Notes: generated from the letters alone by a model not told the origin. A stretch of 64,000 nt of DNA from UBA8752 sp049610565 (GCA_049610565.1 JBMYZR010000003.1:47978-111977), one strand, 5' to 3'. Shown: positions 34,921 through 44,089, counted from the stretch's first letter. Numbers and translations: made by a program.

Positions 34921-34981
34921 GACCGGTTCAACACCCTGATGCCCTGTGTGTTCATAATCGTTTCGTGTGTGTGGGCTACTC

Positions 34982-34989
34982 TAATTTTC
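34982..34989 (+). promoter_or_regulatory. -7 element for the UbiA-like gene (TAATTTTC)
   Basis: TAATTTTCG fits the local TAnnTTTG/TTCG pattern and ends 6 nt before the ATG at 34996. A TTTCG lies about 17 bp upstream where a -33 element could be. Confidence 0.4.
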
Positions 34990-34995
34990 GGGCCC

Positions 34996-35862
34996 ATGGA
35001 CGCCCGCAACCTGCTCTGGTCCAACGCCGTCATCGCCTTGGCCGCCTGCGCCTGCGTGCTCACCACGCTGTGCCTCAACGGTGCAGGTACCCTGAGCGGG
35101 GGCACGATGGCCTTTGCCGCGGGCATCGGCAGCGCCACCTGGCTGGCCTACACCTGGCAGCGGCATGTGAAGTCGACCCGGCCCGGCGGGCTCCGGCCCA
35201 CCCACCTCCAATGGCACCGGCGGCACTGGCCCCGGCTTCGCGGAGTCGGCCTGCTCCTCCTGCCACTGGCCGCCGTTCCGGCCGGCCTGACCACCGCACT
35301 GTGGTCCGAGACGGGCGGGCGGACACCGTGGGCCGTGGGCCTCGCCCTTCTGTCCAGCGCCGCCGTGACGCTGCTGTATGCCGGCCTGCCCGGAGAACGG
35401 GGCGTCCGGCACGCCCTGCGTCGCCTGCCCGGCATCAAGATGGTCTGGATCGCCGGCGCTTGGGCCACCATCACTGCCCTGTGGCCGCTGTGGTGGGCTT
35501 CCGGCGCCGGCACCACGTTGCCCACATTCACCGCCGAACTGTGGGCCGAACGGTTCCTCGTCATCACCGCCCTGACCCTGCCCTTCGACCTGCGGGATGC
35601 CCAGTGGGATCCCGCCGGCATGCGCACCTGGCCCCAACTCCTCGGACCCCAGGCCACCCGCATCCTCGCCGTGGTGATGGTCCTCTCTGCCGCCTGTCTC
35701 CGTTGGACCGTGATGCCCCACCCCGTTGTGCTGGTCGGCCCCGCCACCATGGCCGTGGCCGTCGCACGGGCCTCGCCACACCGCACCATCGGCTACTACG
35801 GCCTGCTCGACGGATTGCTCATCCTCGATGCGGTGGTGCTGGTGATGTTCGGGGCGGGCTGA
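34996..35862 (+). CDS. UbiA-like prenyltransferase-superfamily membrane protein
   Basis: 288 residues, mostly hydrophobic, about eight or nine membrane helices. It lacks the clear first DxxxD of classical UbiA enzymes but has a loop LTLPFDLRDAQWDPAG that resembles the second UbiA aspartate motif and is typical of a Bacteroidota-specific UbiA-like family. A prenyltransferase activity is therefore uncertain. The ATG at 34996 (MDARNLLWSNAVIALA) is preferred over the frame opening at 34891, which would overlap the gcvP promoter. It is divergent from gcvP and convergent with hemL. Confidence 0.6.
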   Translation: MDARNLLWSNAVIALAACACVLTTLCLNGAGTLSGGTMAFAAGIGSATWLAYTWQRHVKSTRPGGLRPTHLQWHRRHWPRLRGVGLLLLPLAAVPAGLTTALWSETGGRTPWAVGLALLSSAAVTLLYAGLPGERGVRHALRRLPGIKMVWIAGAWATITALWPLWWASGAGTTLPTFTAELWAERFLVITALTLPFDLRDAQWDPAGMRTWPQLLGPQATRILAVVMVLSAACLRWTVMPHPVVLVGPATMAVAVARASPHRTIGYYGLLDGLLILDAVVLVMFGAG

Positions 35863-35883
35863 CCCTGGCGCAGGAGCCGGCGC

Positions 35884-37194
35884 TCAGACGAACACGCCGT
35901 CTAGGGCGTCGATGAACGCGGCCGACGCCTCGTCGATGACCGCATCCGAGTGGGCCGCGGAGACGAAGCCCACCTCGTAGCCGGACGGGCCGAGGTAGAT
36001 GCCGCGCTCGAGCAGCGCCGCATGCAGGCGGCTGAAGTACGCCATGCTGTCCGGGTCGATTTCGCTGCTCCGGCGGATGTGGATGCGCTCGCTGAAGGCC
36101 AACCAGAAAATGCTGCCCCGGTTGAAGATGCGCAGGGGGTGACCCTTCTTCTCTGCGTGGTCGAGGATGGGGTCGATCAACCGGCGGGTCCGGCGCTCCT
36201 GGTCCTCGTAGAAACCGGGCTGGAGACACACGGACAATTGACCGGCACCCGCGGCCATGGCCACCGGATTGCCGCTGAGCGTGCCCGCCTGGTAAACGGG
36301 GCCCACCGGAGCCACGTGGTCCATGATCTCCGCGGAAGCGGCATAGGCCCCCACCGGCATTCCGCCTCCGATGATCTTGCCGAAGGCCATCACGTCGGGC
36401 TGGATGCCATAGTACTCCGCCGCGCCCCCGAAGGCGACGCGGAACCCGCTGATGACCTCATCGAACAGCAGCAGGACGCCATATTTGTCGCAGAGGTCCC
36501 GCACCCCCTGCAGGAAGGACGGGTCCTGGATCAGGAGGCCGTTGTTGGCAGGAATCGGCTCAATCGCCACCACCGCCAGGTCATCGCCATGCTCCTTCAT
36601 CGTGGCCTCGAGCGCCTCGAGGTCGTTGAGGGGCAGCACCAGCGTCTCGCGGGCGTAGGCTTCGGGCACCCCGGCGGAGGTGGAGGTCCCCAGCGTGGCC
36701 AATCCACTGCCAGCCTTGACCAGCAGCGCATCCACGTGACCGTGGTAGCACCCGTCGAACTTCAGGATCTTGTTCTTGCCGGTCACACCCCGCGCCAAAC
36801 GGATGGCGCTCATCGCCGCCTCGGTTCCGCTGGAGACGAAGCGGATCCGCTCCGCGTAGGGATGGTTCTCCAGGATCATGCTCCCCAACTCGTTCTCCAG
36901 CCGGGTGGGCGTGCCAAACGACGTGCCGTCCTTCACGGCCCGAAGGATGCGGTCCTGCACCAGGGGATGGGCGTGGCCGAGGATGAGCGGTCCCCACGAG
37001 CAGCAGAAGTCGATGTAGCGCTGCCCATCCGCATCCCAGATGTGGGCGCCCTCTCCGCGGTCCACGAACAGCGGCGTGCCGCCGACCGCCCCGAAGGCCC
37101 GGACGGGAGAATTGACCCCACCGGGGAAGCACCGCTTGGCTTCCTCGAACAATTCTGCACTGCGGGCACGGGTGTGGGGAGTCGGTTCGGACAT
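35884..37194 (-). CDS. hemL: Glutamate-1-semialdehyde 2,1-aminomutase
   Basis: 436 residues: SAELFEEAKRCFPGGVNSPVRAF at the N-terminus, SSGTEAAMSAIRLAR, DGCYHGHVDALLVKAGSG and the PLP lysine K273 in MAFGKIIGGGMPVGA. This is the standard GSAM pattern. It converts glutamate-1-semialdehyde to 5-aminolevulinate, the step after HemA (52872-54101) in the C5 route. It is not clustered with the other hem genes. A -7 box TAATTTCG is at 37211-37218. Confidence 0.97.
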   Translation of the reverse strand: MSEPTPHTRARSAELFEEAKRCFPGGVNSPVRAFGAVGGTPLFVDRGEGAHIWDADGQRYIDFCCSWGPLILGHAHPLVQDRILRAVKDGTSFGTPTRLENELGSMILENHPYAERIRFVSSGTEAAMSAIRLARGVTGKNKILKFDGCYHGHVDALLVKAGSGLATLGTSTSAGVPEAYARETLVLPLNDLEALEATMKEHGDDLAVVAIEPIPANNGLLIQDPSFLQGVRDLCDKYGVLLLFDEVISGFRVAFGGAAEYYGIQPDVMAFGKIIGGGMPVGAYAASAEIMDHVAPVGPVYQAGTLSGNPVAMAAGAGQLSVCLQPGFYEDQERRTRRLIDPILDHAEKKGHPLRIFNRGSIFWLAFSERIHIRRSSEIDPDSMAYFSRLHAALLERGIYLGPSGYEVGFVSAAHSDAVIDEASAAFIDALDGVFV

Positions 37195-37210
37195 GGCGAT
37201 GGATTCCGTG

Positions 37211-37218
37211 CGAAATTA
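37211..37218 (-). promoter_or_regulatory. -7 element of hemL (TAATTTCG)
   Basis: The minus-strand sequence TAATTTCG lies 16 nt before the hemL ATG, in the gap between divergent hemL and kynU. A weaker plus-strand TTCCTTTG (37241-37248) could serve kynU. Confidence 0.45.
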
Positions 37219-37270
37219 GCGCCGAAGACCCCGCGGCCCCTTCCTTTGTCGGCCGAGAACCCCCATCCCC

Positions 37271-38575
37271 ATGCCCCCTGTCAAGACGAAGTGGCCCGAA
37301 GCCGACGCCTTCCTCGCCGAAGCGGTCGAGCGAGACGGCCAGGATCCATTGGCCTCCTTCCGGGACCGGTTCCACATGCCGCCCCATGGGGACGGCGACG
37401 CGCTGTACTTCACCGGCAACTCGCTCGGCCTGCAACCGGTCCAGGCCAGCACCTTCATCGAGGGGGAGCTCGAGGACTGGCGCCGCTTTGGCGTCGAAGG
37501 CCATTTCCATGGCAGGCGGCCCTGGGTGGATTACCACAGCTTCGCGACCGAAGACCTGGCCACGCTCGTCGGCGCCCTGCCCGTCGAGGTGGTCGCCATG
37601 AACGCCCTGACGGTCAACCTGCACCTCCTGCTGGTCTCCTTCTACCGACCGGAAGGTGGACGGACCAAGCTCATGATCGAGGAAGGCGCCTTTCCCAGCG
37701 ACCGGTATGCAGCCCTGTCCCAATTGCGGCTCCACGGATTGGACCCGGACGAGCACCTCATCGAACTGGCGCCCCGCGACGGAGAGCACACGTTGAGAAC
37801 CGAGGACATCGAGGCCCGGATTGCCCAGGAAGGCGATGCCCTCGCCTGCGTCATGCTCTGCGGCGTCCAATACTACACTGGCCAGTGGATGCAGATGGAG
37901 CGGATCACCGCCGCTGCCCACGCCGCCGGGGCGACCTGCGGATTCGACCTCGCCCACGCCGTCGGCAATGTGCCGATGCGCCTGCACGATTGGAACGTGG
38001 ACTTCGCCTGCTGGTGCGGATACAAATACCTCAACGGGGGACCCGGCTGCACGGCGGGGGCCTTTGTCCACGAGCGGCACGCCAACCGCCCCGACCTGCC
38101 CCGCCTCGAAGGGTGGTGGGGCCATTCGGCCAGCCGCCGGTTCCTGATGGAGCCCGACTTCGACCTCATGCCGGGCGCGGAGGGTTGGCAGACGTCCAAT
38201 GCACCGGTCATGAACATGGCCGCCCTGCTCGCCTCCCTGGGCGAGTTCCGCGAGGCGGGCATGGACCGGCTGCGCGAAAAGAGCCTGGCCCTGACCGACT
38301 TCCTCGAGCGGGGCATCCACAGCGTGGCGGAGGCCACGGGCGCCCAGCTCGACATCCTCACGCCGTCCGACCCCGCGCAGCGGGGCTGCCAGCTCAGCGT
38401 GGTGGCCCACGGTCACGGCAAGGCCCTCTTCGACCACCTCACCGGGCACGGTGTGATCGTGGACTGGCGTGAGCCCGCCGTCATCCGCCTCGCCCCCGTT
38501 CCGATGTACAACCGCTTTGCGGACGTTGCCCAATTCCTGGTCATCCTCGAGGAAGGCCTCCGCGGCGCAGAGTAG
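37271..38575 (+). CDS. kynU: Kynureninase
   Basis: 434 residues of fold-type I PLP enzyme: LYFTGNSLGLQPVQA at the N-terminus, GFDLAHAVGNVPMRLHDW, PLP lysine K252 in CWCGYKYLNGGPG, then GWWGHSASRRFLMEPDF. This is the kynureninase pattern. It cleaves kynurenine or 3-hydroxykynurenine to (hydroxy)anthranilate plus alanine. It pairs functionally with the dioxygenase at 23789-24325; tryptophan dioxygenase and kynurenine monooxygenase are not in the window. The KTN-domain gene follows 9 bp later. Confidence 0.95.
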   Translation: MPPVKTKWPEADAFLAEAVERDGQDPLASFRDRFHMPPHGDGDALYFTGNSLGLQPVQASTFIEGELEDWRRFGVEGHFHGRRPWVDYHSFATEDLATLVGALPVEVVAMNALTVNLHLLLVSFYRPEGGRTKLMIEEGAFPSDRYAALSQLRLHGLDPDEHLIELAPRDGEHTLRTEDIEARIAQEGDALACVMLCGVQYYTGQWMQMERITAAAHAAGATCGFDLAHAVGNVPMRLHDWNVDFACWCGYKYLNGGPGCTAGAFVHERHANRPDLPRLEGWWGHSASRRFLMEPDFDLMPGAEGWQTSNAPVMNMAALLASLGEFREAGMDRLREKSLALTDFLERGIHSVAEATGAQLDILTPSDPAQRGCQLSVVAHGHGKALFDHLTGHGVIVDWREPAVIRLAPVPMYNRFADVAQFLVILEEGLRGAE

Positions 38576-38584
38576 ATTGCACCC

Positions 38585-39268
38585 ATGAAGAGCATGCGCT
38601 ACGTGGTGATCGGAATCGGCAAATACGGTTCCCGCATCGCCCTCGAAATGGCCGGCCGCGGGGCCGAGGTCTTCGCCATCGACTGCGTCGAGGAACGCGT
38701 TGAGCAGGTCGCCGACGAGGTGGCCATCGCCATCACGATGGACTCCACCGATCCCAAAGCCCTGCGCAGCCAAAAGCTCGAGGGCATGGATGCCGCGGTC
38801 GTCGCCATCGGCGAAAACTTCGAAGCCACGGTCTTGACCACCCTCAACCTCATGGACCTCGGCATCCCCCGGGTCATCGTCCGCGCCTCCGGCCGCGACC
38901 AGGAGCGCATCCTGCGCAAATTGGGCGTGGAGGAGATCCTCGCACCGGAGACCGAGTTTGCCGGCATCGTCGCCGAGCGGCTGATGAACCCCAATCTGCG
39001 GGGCTTCCTCGAGCTGCCGGACGACTTCGAGATCGCCGAAATCAAGGCCCCCACCGGCTGTGTCGGACGCACCCTCGGGGACATCGACCTGACCAACCGC
39101 TACGAACTGCGGCTCATCACCATCCGCCGGACCTACAACGAACAGGGACGGGACCAGGAGCACCTCATCGGCATTCCCCGGCCCGACACGACCGTGCAGG
39201 AAACCGATACCCTGGTGGTGTTCGGCACACTCGGCAACGTCAACCGGTTGCTCGAGGTCAACGAATGA
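38585..39268 (+). CDS. TrkA/KtrA-type potassium uptake regulatory protein (RCK)
   Basis: 227 residues: the N-terminal RCK_N Rossmann fold starts MRYVVIGIGKYGSRIALEMA (glycine motif GIGKYG) and has FAIDCVEERVEQV and IVRASGRDQERILRKLGV. The C-terminal RCK_C part has the typical TLGDIDLTNRYELRLITI and ETDTLVVFGTLGNVNRL. It is the cytoplasmic gating subunit for a KtrB/TrkH-type K+ channel, which is not encoded nearby. A second ATG (38594) is possible. It is 9 bp after kynU and its end overlaps the convergent T9SS gene by 11 bp. Confidence 0.9.
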   Translation: MKSMRYVVIGIGKYGSRIALEMAGRGAEVFAIDCVEERVEQVADEVAIAITMDSTDPKALRSQKLEGMDAAVVAIGENFEATVLTTLNLMDLGIPRVIVRASGRDQERILRKLGVEEILAPETEFAGIVAERLMNPNLRGFLELPDDFEIAEIKAPTGCVGRTLGDIDLTNRYELRLITIRRTYNEQGRDQEHLIGIPRPDTTVQETDTLVVFGTLGNVNRLLEVNE

Positions 39269-40826
39269 GGGTCACCGTTCCGACCTTCTCCCGGAACTGC
39301 AAGAAGGACACGCCGTCCTCCGCCAGCGGTCTCCAAACCGCGCGATAGCCATACATACCGGCTGGCGCCAACTCCCCGTTGGGCATCCGTCCGTTCCACC
39401 GCTGTTCGAGGTCCTCGCTGCGGAAGACCTCCGCTCCCCATCGGCTGAACACCGCAATCTGGAACGTGCCGATGGACTCCGCGAACCCGCCGAAACGGTC
39501 ATTAACGAGGTCCCCGTCCGGGGTGAACGCATTGGGGAAGAACACGCTGTCCTGAGGACAGAAATCGATGAGTTCGATGCTGGCTGAATCCTGGCATCCA
39601 TTGGCGAGCAACGTCAGCGTGACCGTGTAGAGACCAGCATCGCTGAGCAATGCGCCCGGCTGATCGCCGCCGGTCGACCAGAGGTAGGACACGTCGGGCT
39701 GGCTCACGTCAATCCAAATGGGCCCCTCCTCTTCCAGACACAAGGTCGTGTCCGGTGCGAGCTCGGGAACGGGGGACGGCAAGAAGTCCGGCGATACCGA
39801 CGCAGAGCCCGTGCAGCCGGTCACCGTCACCGCGATGGCCTCATAGAGCCCTGAGCCCGTCACCGTGATGGTCGTGCCCGCTTCGCCCGTGGACCAGCCG
39901 ACGCCGGCCACCGTGGTGTCAGCCGTCACCGTGGCGGTAATGTCCACCGGCTCCCCCTCACAGGCGGTTCCGCCCGACGTCAACTCAATCACAGGGTTTT
40001 CGAAAATGTCAATGGTCACGGTGTCCGTGCGGAAGCACCCTTCGGGGTTCAAGGCGGTCACCCAATACACCCCGCTGGAGTCGACGGTGATGGCCTGAAC
40101 CGAGTCGCCCGTGCTCCACGTCACCACCTCATAGGCCGGGTTGATGCCGCTGTCCAGGCCAACCGTCTCCCCTTCGCACAGCTCCTGATCGGGCCCGAGT
40201 TCGATGGCCGAGACATTGGATGTCACGAAGATGCTGTCCTCGTAAGCGCAGTTGCCCGGGGCGGGCGTGGTGGCCGTCACATAATACCACTGGTCCGCAT
40301 CGATGAGCAGCTGCGGCGTGGCCGTCTCCGGGTTGAGCAAAATCAACGAGGGCTCCCAGTTCCAGCTGATGCCCGTCATGGCTTGCGCCTCGGCCGAGGG
40401 CTGGAGGGTGAACCCGTTCAGGTCACACACCAAGGTGTCGTTGGGCAATCCGATCTCCACAGCGGGCTCGACCTGAACCGTGATGGTGTCCGTCCAGATG
40501 CAGTTGTTCTGAAGGTCCTCCGCCACGCACCAGATGGTCACCGTGCTGTCGAAGACCATTTCGAAGCTCTGCGTGATGGTCCCCCCGAGCACATCCAGCG
40601 GGTACCAGGAGAACTCGAAGTTCTCCGGAGCGGCATCAGACGGGTTGGCGTACCCCTGCGCCACATTGATGTAGACGAAGGCCTCCAGCGCTTCACAGAC
40701 GTAGTTCGGGTTGGTCGAGACATAGGGCTCCCCATTGCCTGTCGACACACAGGGGTCCTGTGCGGACAGGGTCAACCCCCAAAGGCAGGCCATCAACAAC
40801 CCGATGCAGCTCTGTAACGCACGCAT
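39258..40826 (-). CDS. Secreted T9SS protein with gliding-motility-type (type B) C-terminal domain
   Basis: 522 residues: signal peptide MRALQSCIGLLMACLWGLTLSAQ, then several PKD/Ig-like modules with recurring motifs (ELGPDQELCEGETVGLDSG; TTWST/VGWSTGEAG). It ends with a type B sorting domain: FFPNAFTPDGDLVNDRF, FSRWGAEVFRSEDLEQRWNGR and GMYGYRAVW. The type B domain sends proteins through the T9SS to the surface and is common in adhesins and gliding-related proteins. A -7 box TAACTTTG ends 5 nt before the ATG at 40826, which rules out the upstream in-frame ATG at 40868. Confidence 0.9.
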   Translation of the reverse strand: MRALQSCIGLLMACLWGLTLSAQDPCVSTGNGEPYVSTNPNYVCEALEAFVYINVAQGYANPSDAAPENFEFSWYPLDVLGGTITQSFEMVFDSTVTIWCVAEDLQNNCIWTDTITVQVEPAVEIGLPNDTLVCDLNGFTLQPSAEAQAMTGISWNWEPSLILLNPETATPQLLIDADQWYYVTATTPAPGNCAYEDSIFVTSNVSAIELGPDQELCEGETVGLDSGINPAYEVVTWSTGDSVQAITVDSSGVYWVTALNPEGCFRTDTVTIDIFENPVIELTSGGTACEGEPVDITATVTADTTVAGVGWSTGEAGTTITVTGSGLYEAIAVTVTGCTGSASVSPDFLPSPVPELAPDTTLCLEEEGPIWIDVSQPDVSYLWSTGGDQPGALLSDAGLYTVTLTLLANGCQDSASIELIDFCPQDSVFFPNAFTPDGDLVNDRFGGFAESIGTFQIAVFSRWGAEVFRSEDLEQRWNGRMPNGELAPAGMYGYRAVWRPLAEDGVSFLQFREKVGTVTLIR

Positions 40827-40831
40827 TCTCT

Positions 40832-40839
40832 CAAAGTTA
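40832..40839 (-). promoter_or_regulatory. -7 element for the type B T9SS gene (TAACTTTG)
   Basis: The minus-strand sequence TAACTTTG is a perfect consensus match, 5 nt before the ATG at 40826. A CTTTTC lies about 18 bp upstream. Transcription starting 4-8 nt downstream would give a leaderless mRNA. Confidence 0.5.
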
Positions 40840-40885
40840 GAACGCATTGCACCGCCGAAAAGGTGCATTGGAGCGGGTCTTCAAA

Positions 40886-42550
40886 TCAGGGACGTGGAAG
40901 AACGGGCAGGACCAACTCGACCTCCCATCCGGCGCGGACCTCGATGTCATTGGACAGGACGGTCACCGGCTCGGCCTCGGTCATGGACGCAGGATCGACA
41001 CCGGTCCAGCGCCCATTGCCGTCCCGATCCGCGATCATCACGAGGCCATACCGGCCGGGCTCCAACAGGGAGAACCTGCCATCGGCATCGAGACTGCGCT
41101 CGTACAAGGGTTCGCCCGTGGAACTGGTCAACACCAGCAGCGTCGGGTCCTCTGCATCGCGATCCAGCGAATCGCCGAGGAGCACCAGCGATCCGACATC
41201 ATTGGCCGTCCGGGTCATCCAGCGGAGCCGCACCGTGTCCCGGTTGGCCTGAGCCCCGCGGGCCATGGCCCCCGGCAACAGTTCCAGATCGCACCGCGCC
41301 CCCTCGGGAAGGGACACACAACGCAGCCGGTCGACGTCCAGCGACAGGTTGGCCTTGGACAGGTCGAGCGTATCCCCTTCCCGGATCACCGTACCGGACA
41401 GCAACGCCGTGTCCAGCGCATCAGGTGCGGGCGCCCAGCGCAGGGACCAACTGCCTCCGGGCGGAACGGCCGACGGACCGCGCTCGGCCACGGCCGGAGC
41501 CGACGGTCCTTCAATGTCCCGGAAGCGCAAGGAATCCACGCCCCCAGGGTGGAGCAACCGCCACGTGCCCGCCGGGGCGTCGGCGTTGAACCCGGGCAAC
41601 TCGGCCCACAGGCTGTCCCCTTCGATGTGGACGACCACGGAATCCGAGCGGTCTCCCGGCCCCACGATGGCCACATCCAGTTCACTGTCCAGCCAGCCGT
41701 CCGGCCCGGCCTGGAGGTCTGCCCAGCCTTCGAGCTTGGCCCGCCAGGACCCGCTGGAGTCCACCCGCATTCCGGAGACGTAGGTGGCCGGCACCACCGG
41801 GGGCGCATCGAGTTTCATCACCGTCGTCGGCGCCGTCGTGTCCGCGCTGGACACCGCTTCGCTCCACCACGCCACGGCCTCTCCCTGATCCGCGCGGTAA
41901 TTGCCATTGAGGTCCTGCAAGGCCACCATCGCGAACCGGCCTTCGGGAAGGAATCCAATCTCGACCGAGCCGCTGTCCCCCACCAACCCGACGTACTCGG
42001 GCAAGGGGCGGAGGGAATCGGGCAAAGCGGCATTCACGATGCCCTCCGGCAAGGAATCCCGGTACAGCATGACCCGGGCGCCCGCCGCCGGCTCCCCCGT
42101 CCACGCATCCACCACCCGAGCCGCCACGCGACCCGAATCCAGACGGCTTCCGGTGGCGAACACATGCTGCAACCCTGCCGCCACATTGGACTCCCTCAAA
42201 TCCTGGATCGCGTTGCCGAATTGAACCACGTACGTCCGGTCGGGGGTCAGTCCCTCCCCAAGGTCCACGAGAACGGACCGGCCCTTCACGAGCACCTTGG
42301 GCGCTGCAGGCAACGGGGGCGAGACCAGCACCTGGTTGCGCGCATCCTTGACCTGAACGAACTCATCAAACGTCAACAGCAGCCGGCTCCCGGACCAATT
42401 GGTGGTCCCGAACGCCGGATCGGCAGAGACCACGGCAGGGGGTGTTTCGTCCCGGCCTCCGCCACCCGGCGACCCCACCTGGGCGCACCCGGCGACCAAC
42501 AACGCCCACAGGGCGAAACCCCATCCAAAACCGACCGACTCAGTCCTCAT
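40886..42550 (-). CDS. Lipoprotein with N-terminal Ig-like (Big_5) domain
   Basis: 554 residues. The lipoprotein signal MRTESVGFGWGFALWALLVAGCAQ has the lipobox LVAGC. The N-terminal Ig-like (Big_5/SbsA) domain includes PPAVVSADPAFGTTNWSGSRLLLTFDEFV, with DRTYVVQFGNAIQDL and carboxypeptidase-regulatory-like segments (RVVDAWTGEPAAGARVMLY; GRFAMVALQDLNGNYRADQGE). It is probably an outer-membrane-anchored protein of unknown role. The start overlaps the msrC stop by 11 bp, so it is coupled to a cytoplasmic sulfoxide reductase. Upstream in-frame starts lie inside msrC. Confidence 0.78.
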   Translation of the reverse strand: MRTESVGFGWGFALWALLVAGCAQVGSPGGGGRDETPPAVVSADPAFGTTNWSGSRLLLTFDEFVQVKDARNQVLVSPPLPAAPKVLVKGRSVLVDLGEGLTPDRTYVVQFGNAIQDLRESNVAAGLQHVFATGSRLDSGRVAARVVDAWTGEPAAGARVMLYRDSLPEGIVNAALPDSLRPLPEYVGLVGDSGSVEIGFLPEGRFAMVALQDLNGNYRADQGEAVAWWSEAVSSADTTAPTTVMKLDAPPVVPATYVSGMRVDSSGSWRAKLEGWADLQAGPDGWLDSELDVAIVGPGDRSDSVVVHIEGDSLWAELPGFNADAPAGTWRLLHPGGVDSLRFRDIEGPSAPAVAERGPSAVPPGGSWSLRWAPAPDALDTALLSGTVIREGDTLDLSKANLSLDVDRLRCVSLPEGARCDLELLPGAMARGAQANRDTVRLRWMTRTANDVGSLVLLGDSLDRDAEDPTLLVLTSSTGEPLYERSLDADGRFSLLEPGRYGLVMIADRDGNGRWTGVDPASMTEAEPVTVLSNDIEVRAGWEVELVLPVLPRP

Positions 42551-43040
42551 GATCGGAGAAGAAACGGTGGGCGTGGCGGTCGAGCATGCGCTGGAGGCGG
42601 TGGGCGTCCTCTGCGTCGAAATCGCCCTCCACCACGCTGTCGATGTCGAACACGGCCCGGACCTGACCCGCGGCATCGCGGACGGGGAGCACCAGTTCAC
42701 TCCGGCTCAACGGACTGCAGGCCACGTGGCCGGGGAACGCCTCGACATCGGAGACGAGGACCGCCTCATTGGCCTCCCATGCCGCGGCGCACACACCGCG
42801 TCCGCGCTGGAGCCGGGTACACGCCACAGGCCCCTGGAACGGACCGAGCACGAGCTCATCGCCCGACACCCGATAGAACCCCACCCAATGCCACCCGAAG
42901 GCGGCGTGGACGATGGCCGCGAAGTTGGCCTGATTGGCCACGGCATCAGCGTCCTCCAGCAGGGGGCCGCATTGCAACTCGAGCTGATCGTAGCGGTCAG
43001 CGCGCGGAGCATTCAGGTCAAAGGCAGCCGAGGAGGACAT
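42540..43040 (-). CDS. msrC: Free methionine-(R)-sulfoxide reductase (GAF-domain fRMsr)
   Basis: 166 residues of a single GAF domain with all three conserved cysteines: C74 in PVACTRLQRGRG, C84 in GVCAAAW and C108 in FPGHVACSPLSRSELVLPV. WHWVGFYRV and VFDIDSVVEGDFD are also diagnostic. It reduces free methionine-R-sulfoxide with thioredoxin. It lies 57 bp after the DUF72 gene and overlaps the lipoprotein gene by 11 bp. Confidence 0.92.
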   Translation of the reverse strand: MSSSAAFDLNAPRADRYDQLELQCGPLLEDADAVANQANFAAIVHAAFGWHWVGFYRVSGDELVLGPFQGPVACTRLQRGRGVCAAAWEANEAVLVSDVEAFPGHVACSPLSRSELVLPVRDAAGQVRAVFDIDSVVEGDFDAEDAHRLQRMLDRHAHRFFSDHED

Positions 43041-43097
43041 GGGGGACGAAGTTCGTTCGGGAAGGTGACCCGCGGTGCGATTCTCTCCGAAGAACCA

Positions 43098-44015
43098 TCA
43101 AAACAGTGTCGGCACCGGCGTCCGCACCGACACACCGAGCCGATCCGCAGCCAGTTCAGCAAAAAGGCGGCAGGTGTCCGGCGTGTGCACGCTGTCGGGC
43201 TGGTGGACGAGCAGATCCACCGACCGCAGGCCCTGGTCGCGCCACGAGGCAATCCGGTCACACCACGCCGCCAGACGCTGCCGGTCGGACGCATGGCCTT
43301 CGTACCCCCCGAAGCGAAGCAACAGGAAGGGCGCGGTCATCCGCATGTGCACCGCATCCCGCCGAAGCGCCGTGTCGCTGATCACCGAGCCGATGCCGAG
43401 CTCGCCCATGACCTCCCAAACACGCTCAGCCTCCGGACCGCCCTCGAACCATCCCGGATGCCGAAACTCCACTGCAGCTTCGAACGACCTCGGCCATTGG
43501 CGCAGATACTCCACCAACCGGTCGCCGTGATGGGGGGCAAAATGCGGAGGCAACTGAATGAAGGAGGGGCCCCGCTTGTCGCCCAATGCGTCGAGGCCCG
43601 CCACGAAGTCATCGGTAGGGCCGACGCAATCATTGAACCGCCGGTAGTGGCTGATGATGGCCGGAAACTTGGCGCAGAACCGGAAATCCTCGGGCATGCC
43701 GGCCGCCCAGTCCGCCATGCGCTCAGGTGGATGGATCCGGTAGTGGGTAGCATTGAGTTCAATGGTCCCGAATGCCGCTCCGTAGTGAACAGGCCAAGTC
43801 CGCTGCGGCGCCTTGGCGGGATACACGGTCCCGCGCCAAGGGCGAATGGTCCACATCGTGCCCCCCGCCCTCACCGCCAAGTCACCGGAGTCGGAACCGG
43901 AAGCCAATCCAGCGGCCAATCCAGCAGACGTGTCCGCATGGTCCTCCGGCAGGGAGAAGTCCACCCCGGGCAACAACGCGTCCCGCTCCTCGTCGGGGAT
44001 CTTGCCATACTTCAC
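43098..44015 (-). CDS. DUF72 family protein (YecE-like TIM barrel)
   Basis: 305 residues: VKYGKIPDEERD, GVDFSLPEDH, then TIRPWRGTVYPAKAPQRTWPVHYGAAFGTIELNATHYRIHPPERM, FRFCAKFPAIISH and SFIQLPPHFAPHHGDRLVEYL. These match the DUF72 barrel. The function is not established; a nuclease-like fold relationship has been suggested. I choose GTG at 44015 because family members begin near M/VKFGK and a TTTCTTTG box ends 5 nt upstream; an ATG at 44042 is the alternative. It is divergent from comF. Confidence 0.82.
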   Translation of the reverse strand: MKYGKIPDEERDALLPGVDFSLPEDHADTSAGLAAGLASGSDSGDLAVRAGGTMWTIRPWRGTVYPAKAPQRTWPVHYGAAFGTIELNATHYRIHPPERMADWAAGMPEDFRFCAKFPAIISHYRRFNDCVGPTDDFVAGLDALGDKRGPSFIQLPPHFAPHHGDRLVEYLRQWPRSFEAAVEFRHPGWFEGGPEAERVWEVMGELGIGSVISDTALRRDAVHMRMTAPFLLLRFGGYEGHASDRQRLAAWCDRIASWRDQGLRSVDLLVHQPDSVHTPDTCRLFAELAADRLGVSVRTPVPTLF

Positions 44016-44020
44016 GGAAA

Positions 44021-44028
44021 CAAAGAAA
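44021..44028 (-). promoter_or_regulatory. Possible -7 element for the DUF72 gene (TTTCTTTG)
   Basis: The minus-strand sequence TTTCTTTG matches TAnnTTTG at 7 of 8 positions and ends 5 nt before the GTG start, as at several other genes in this window. Confidence 0.3.
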
Positions 44029-44089
44029 ACCGAGACGTCCACATGAACACCGTGGGCGGGGCATCAGGCTCGACCATCTTGCCCGCAAC

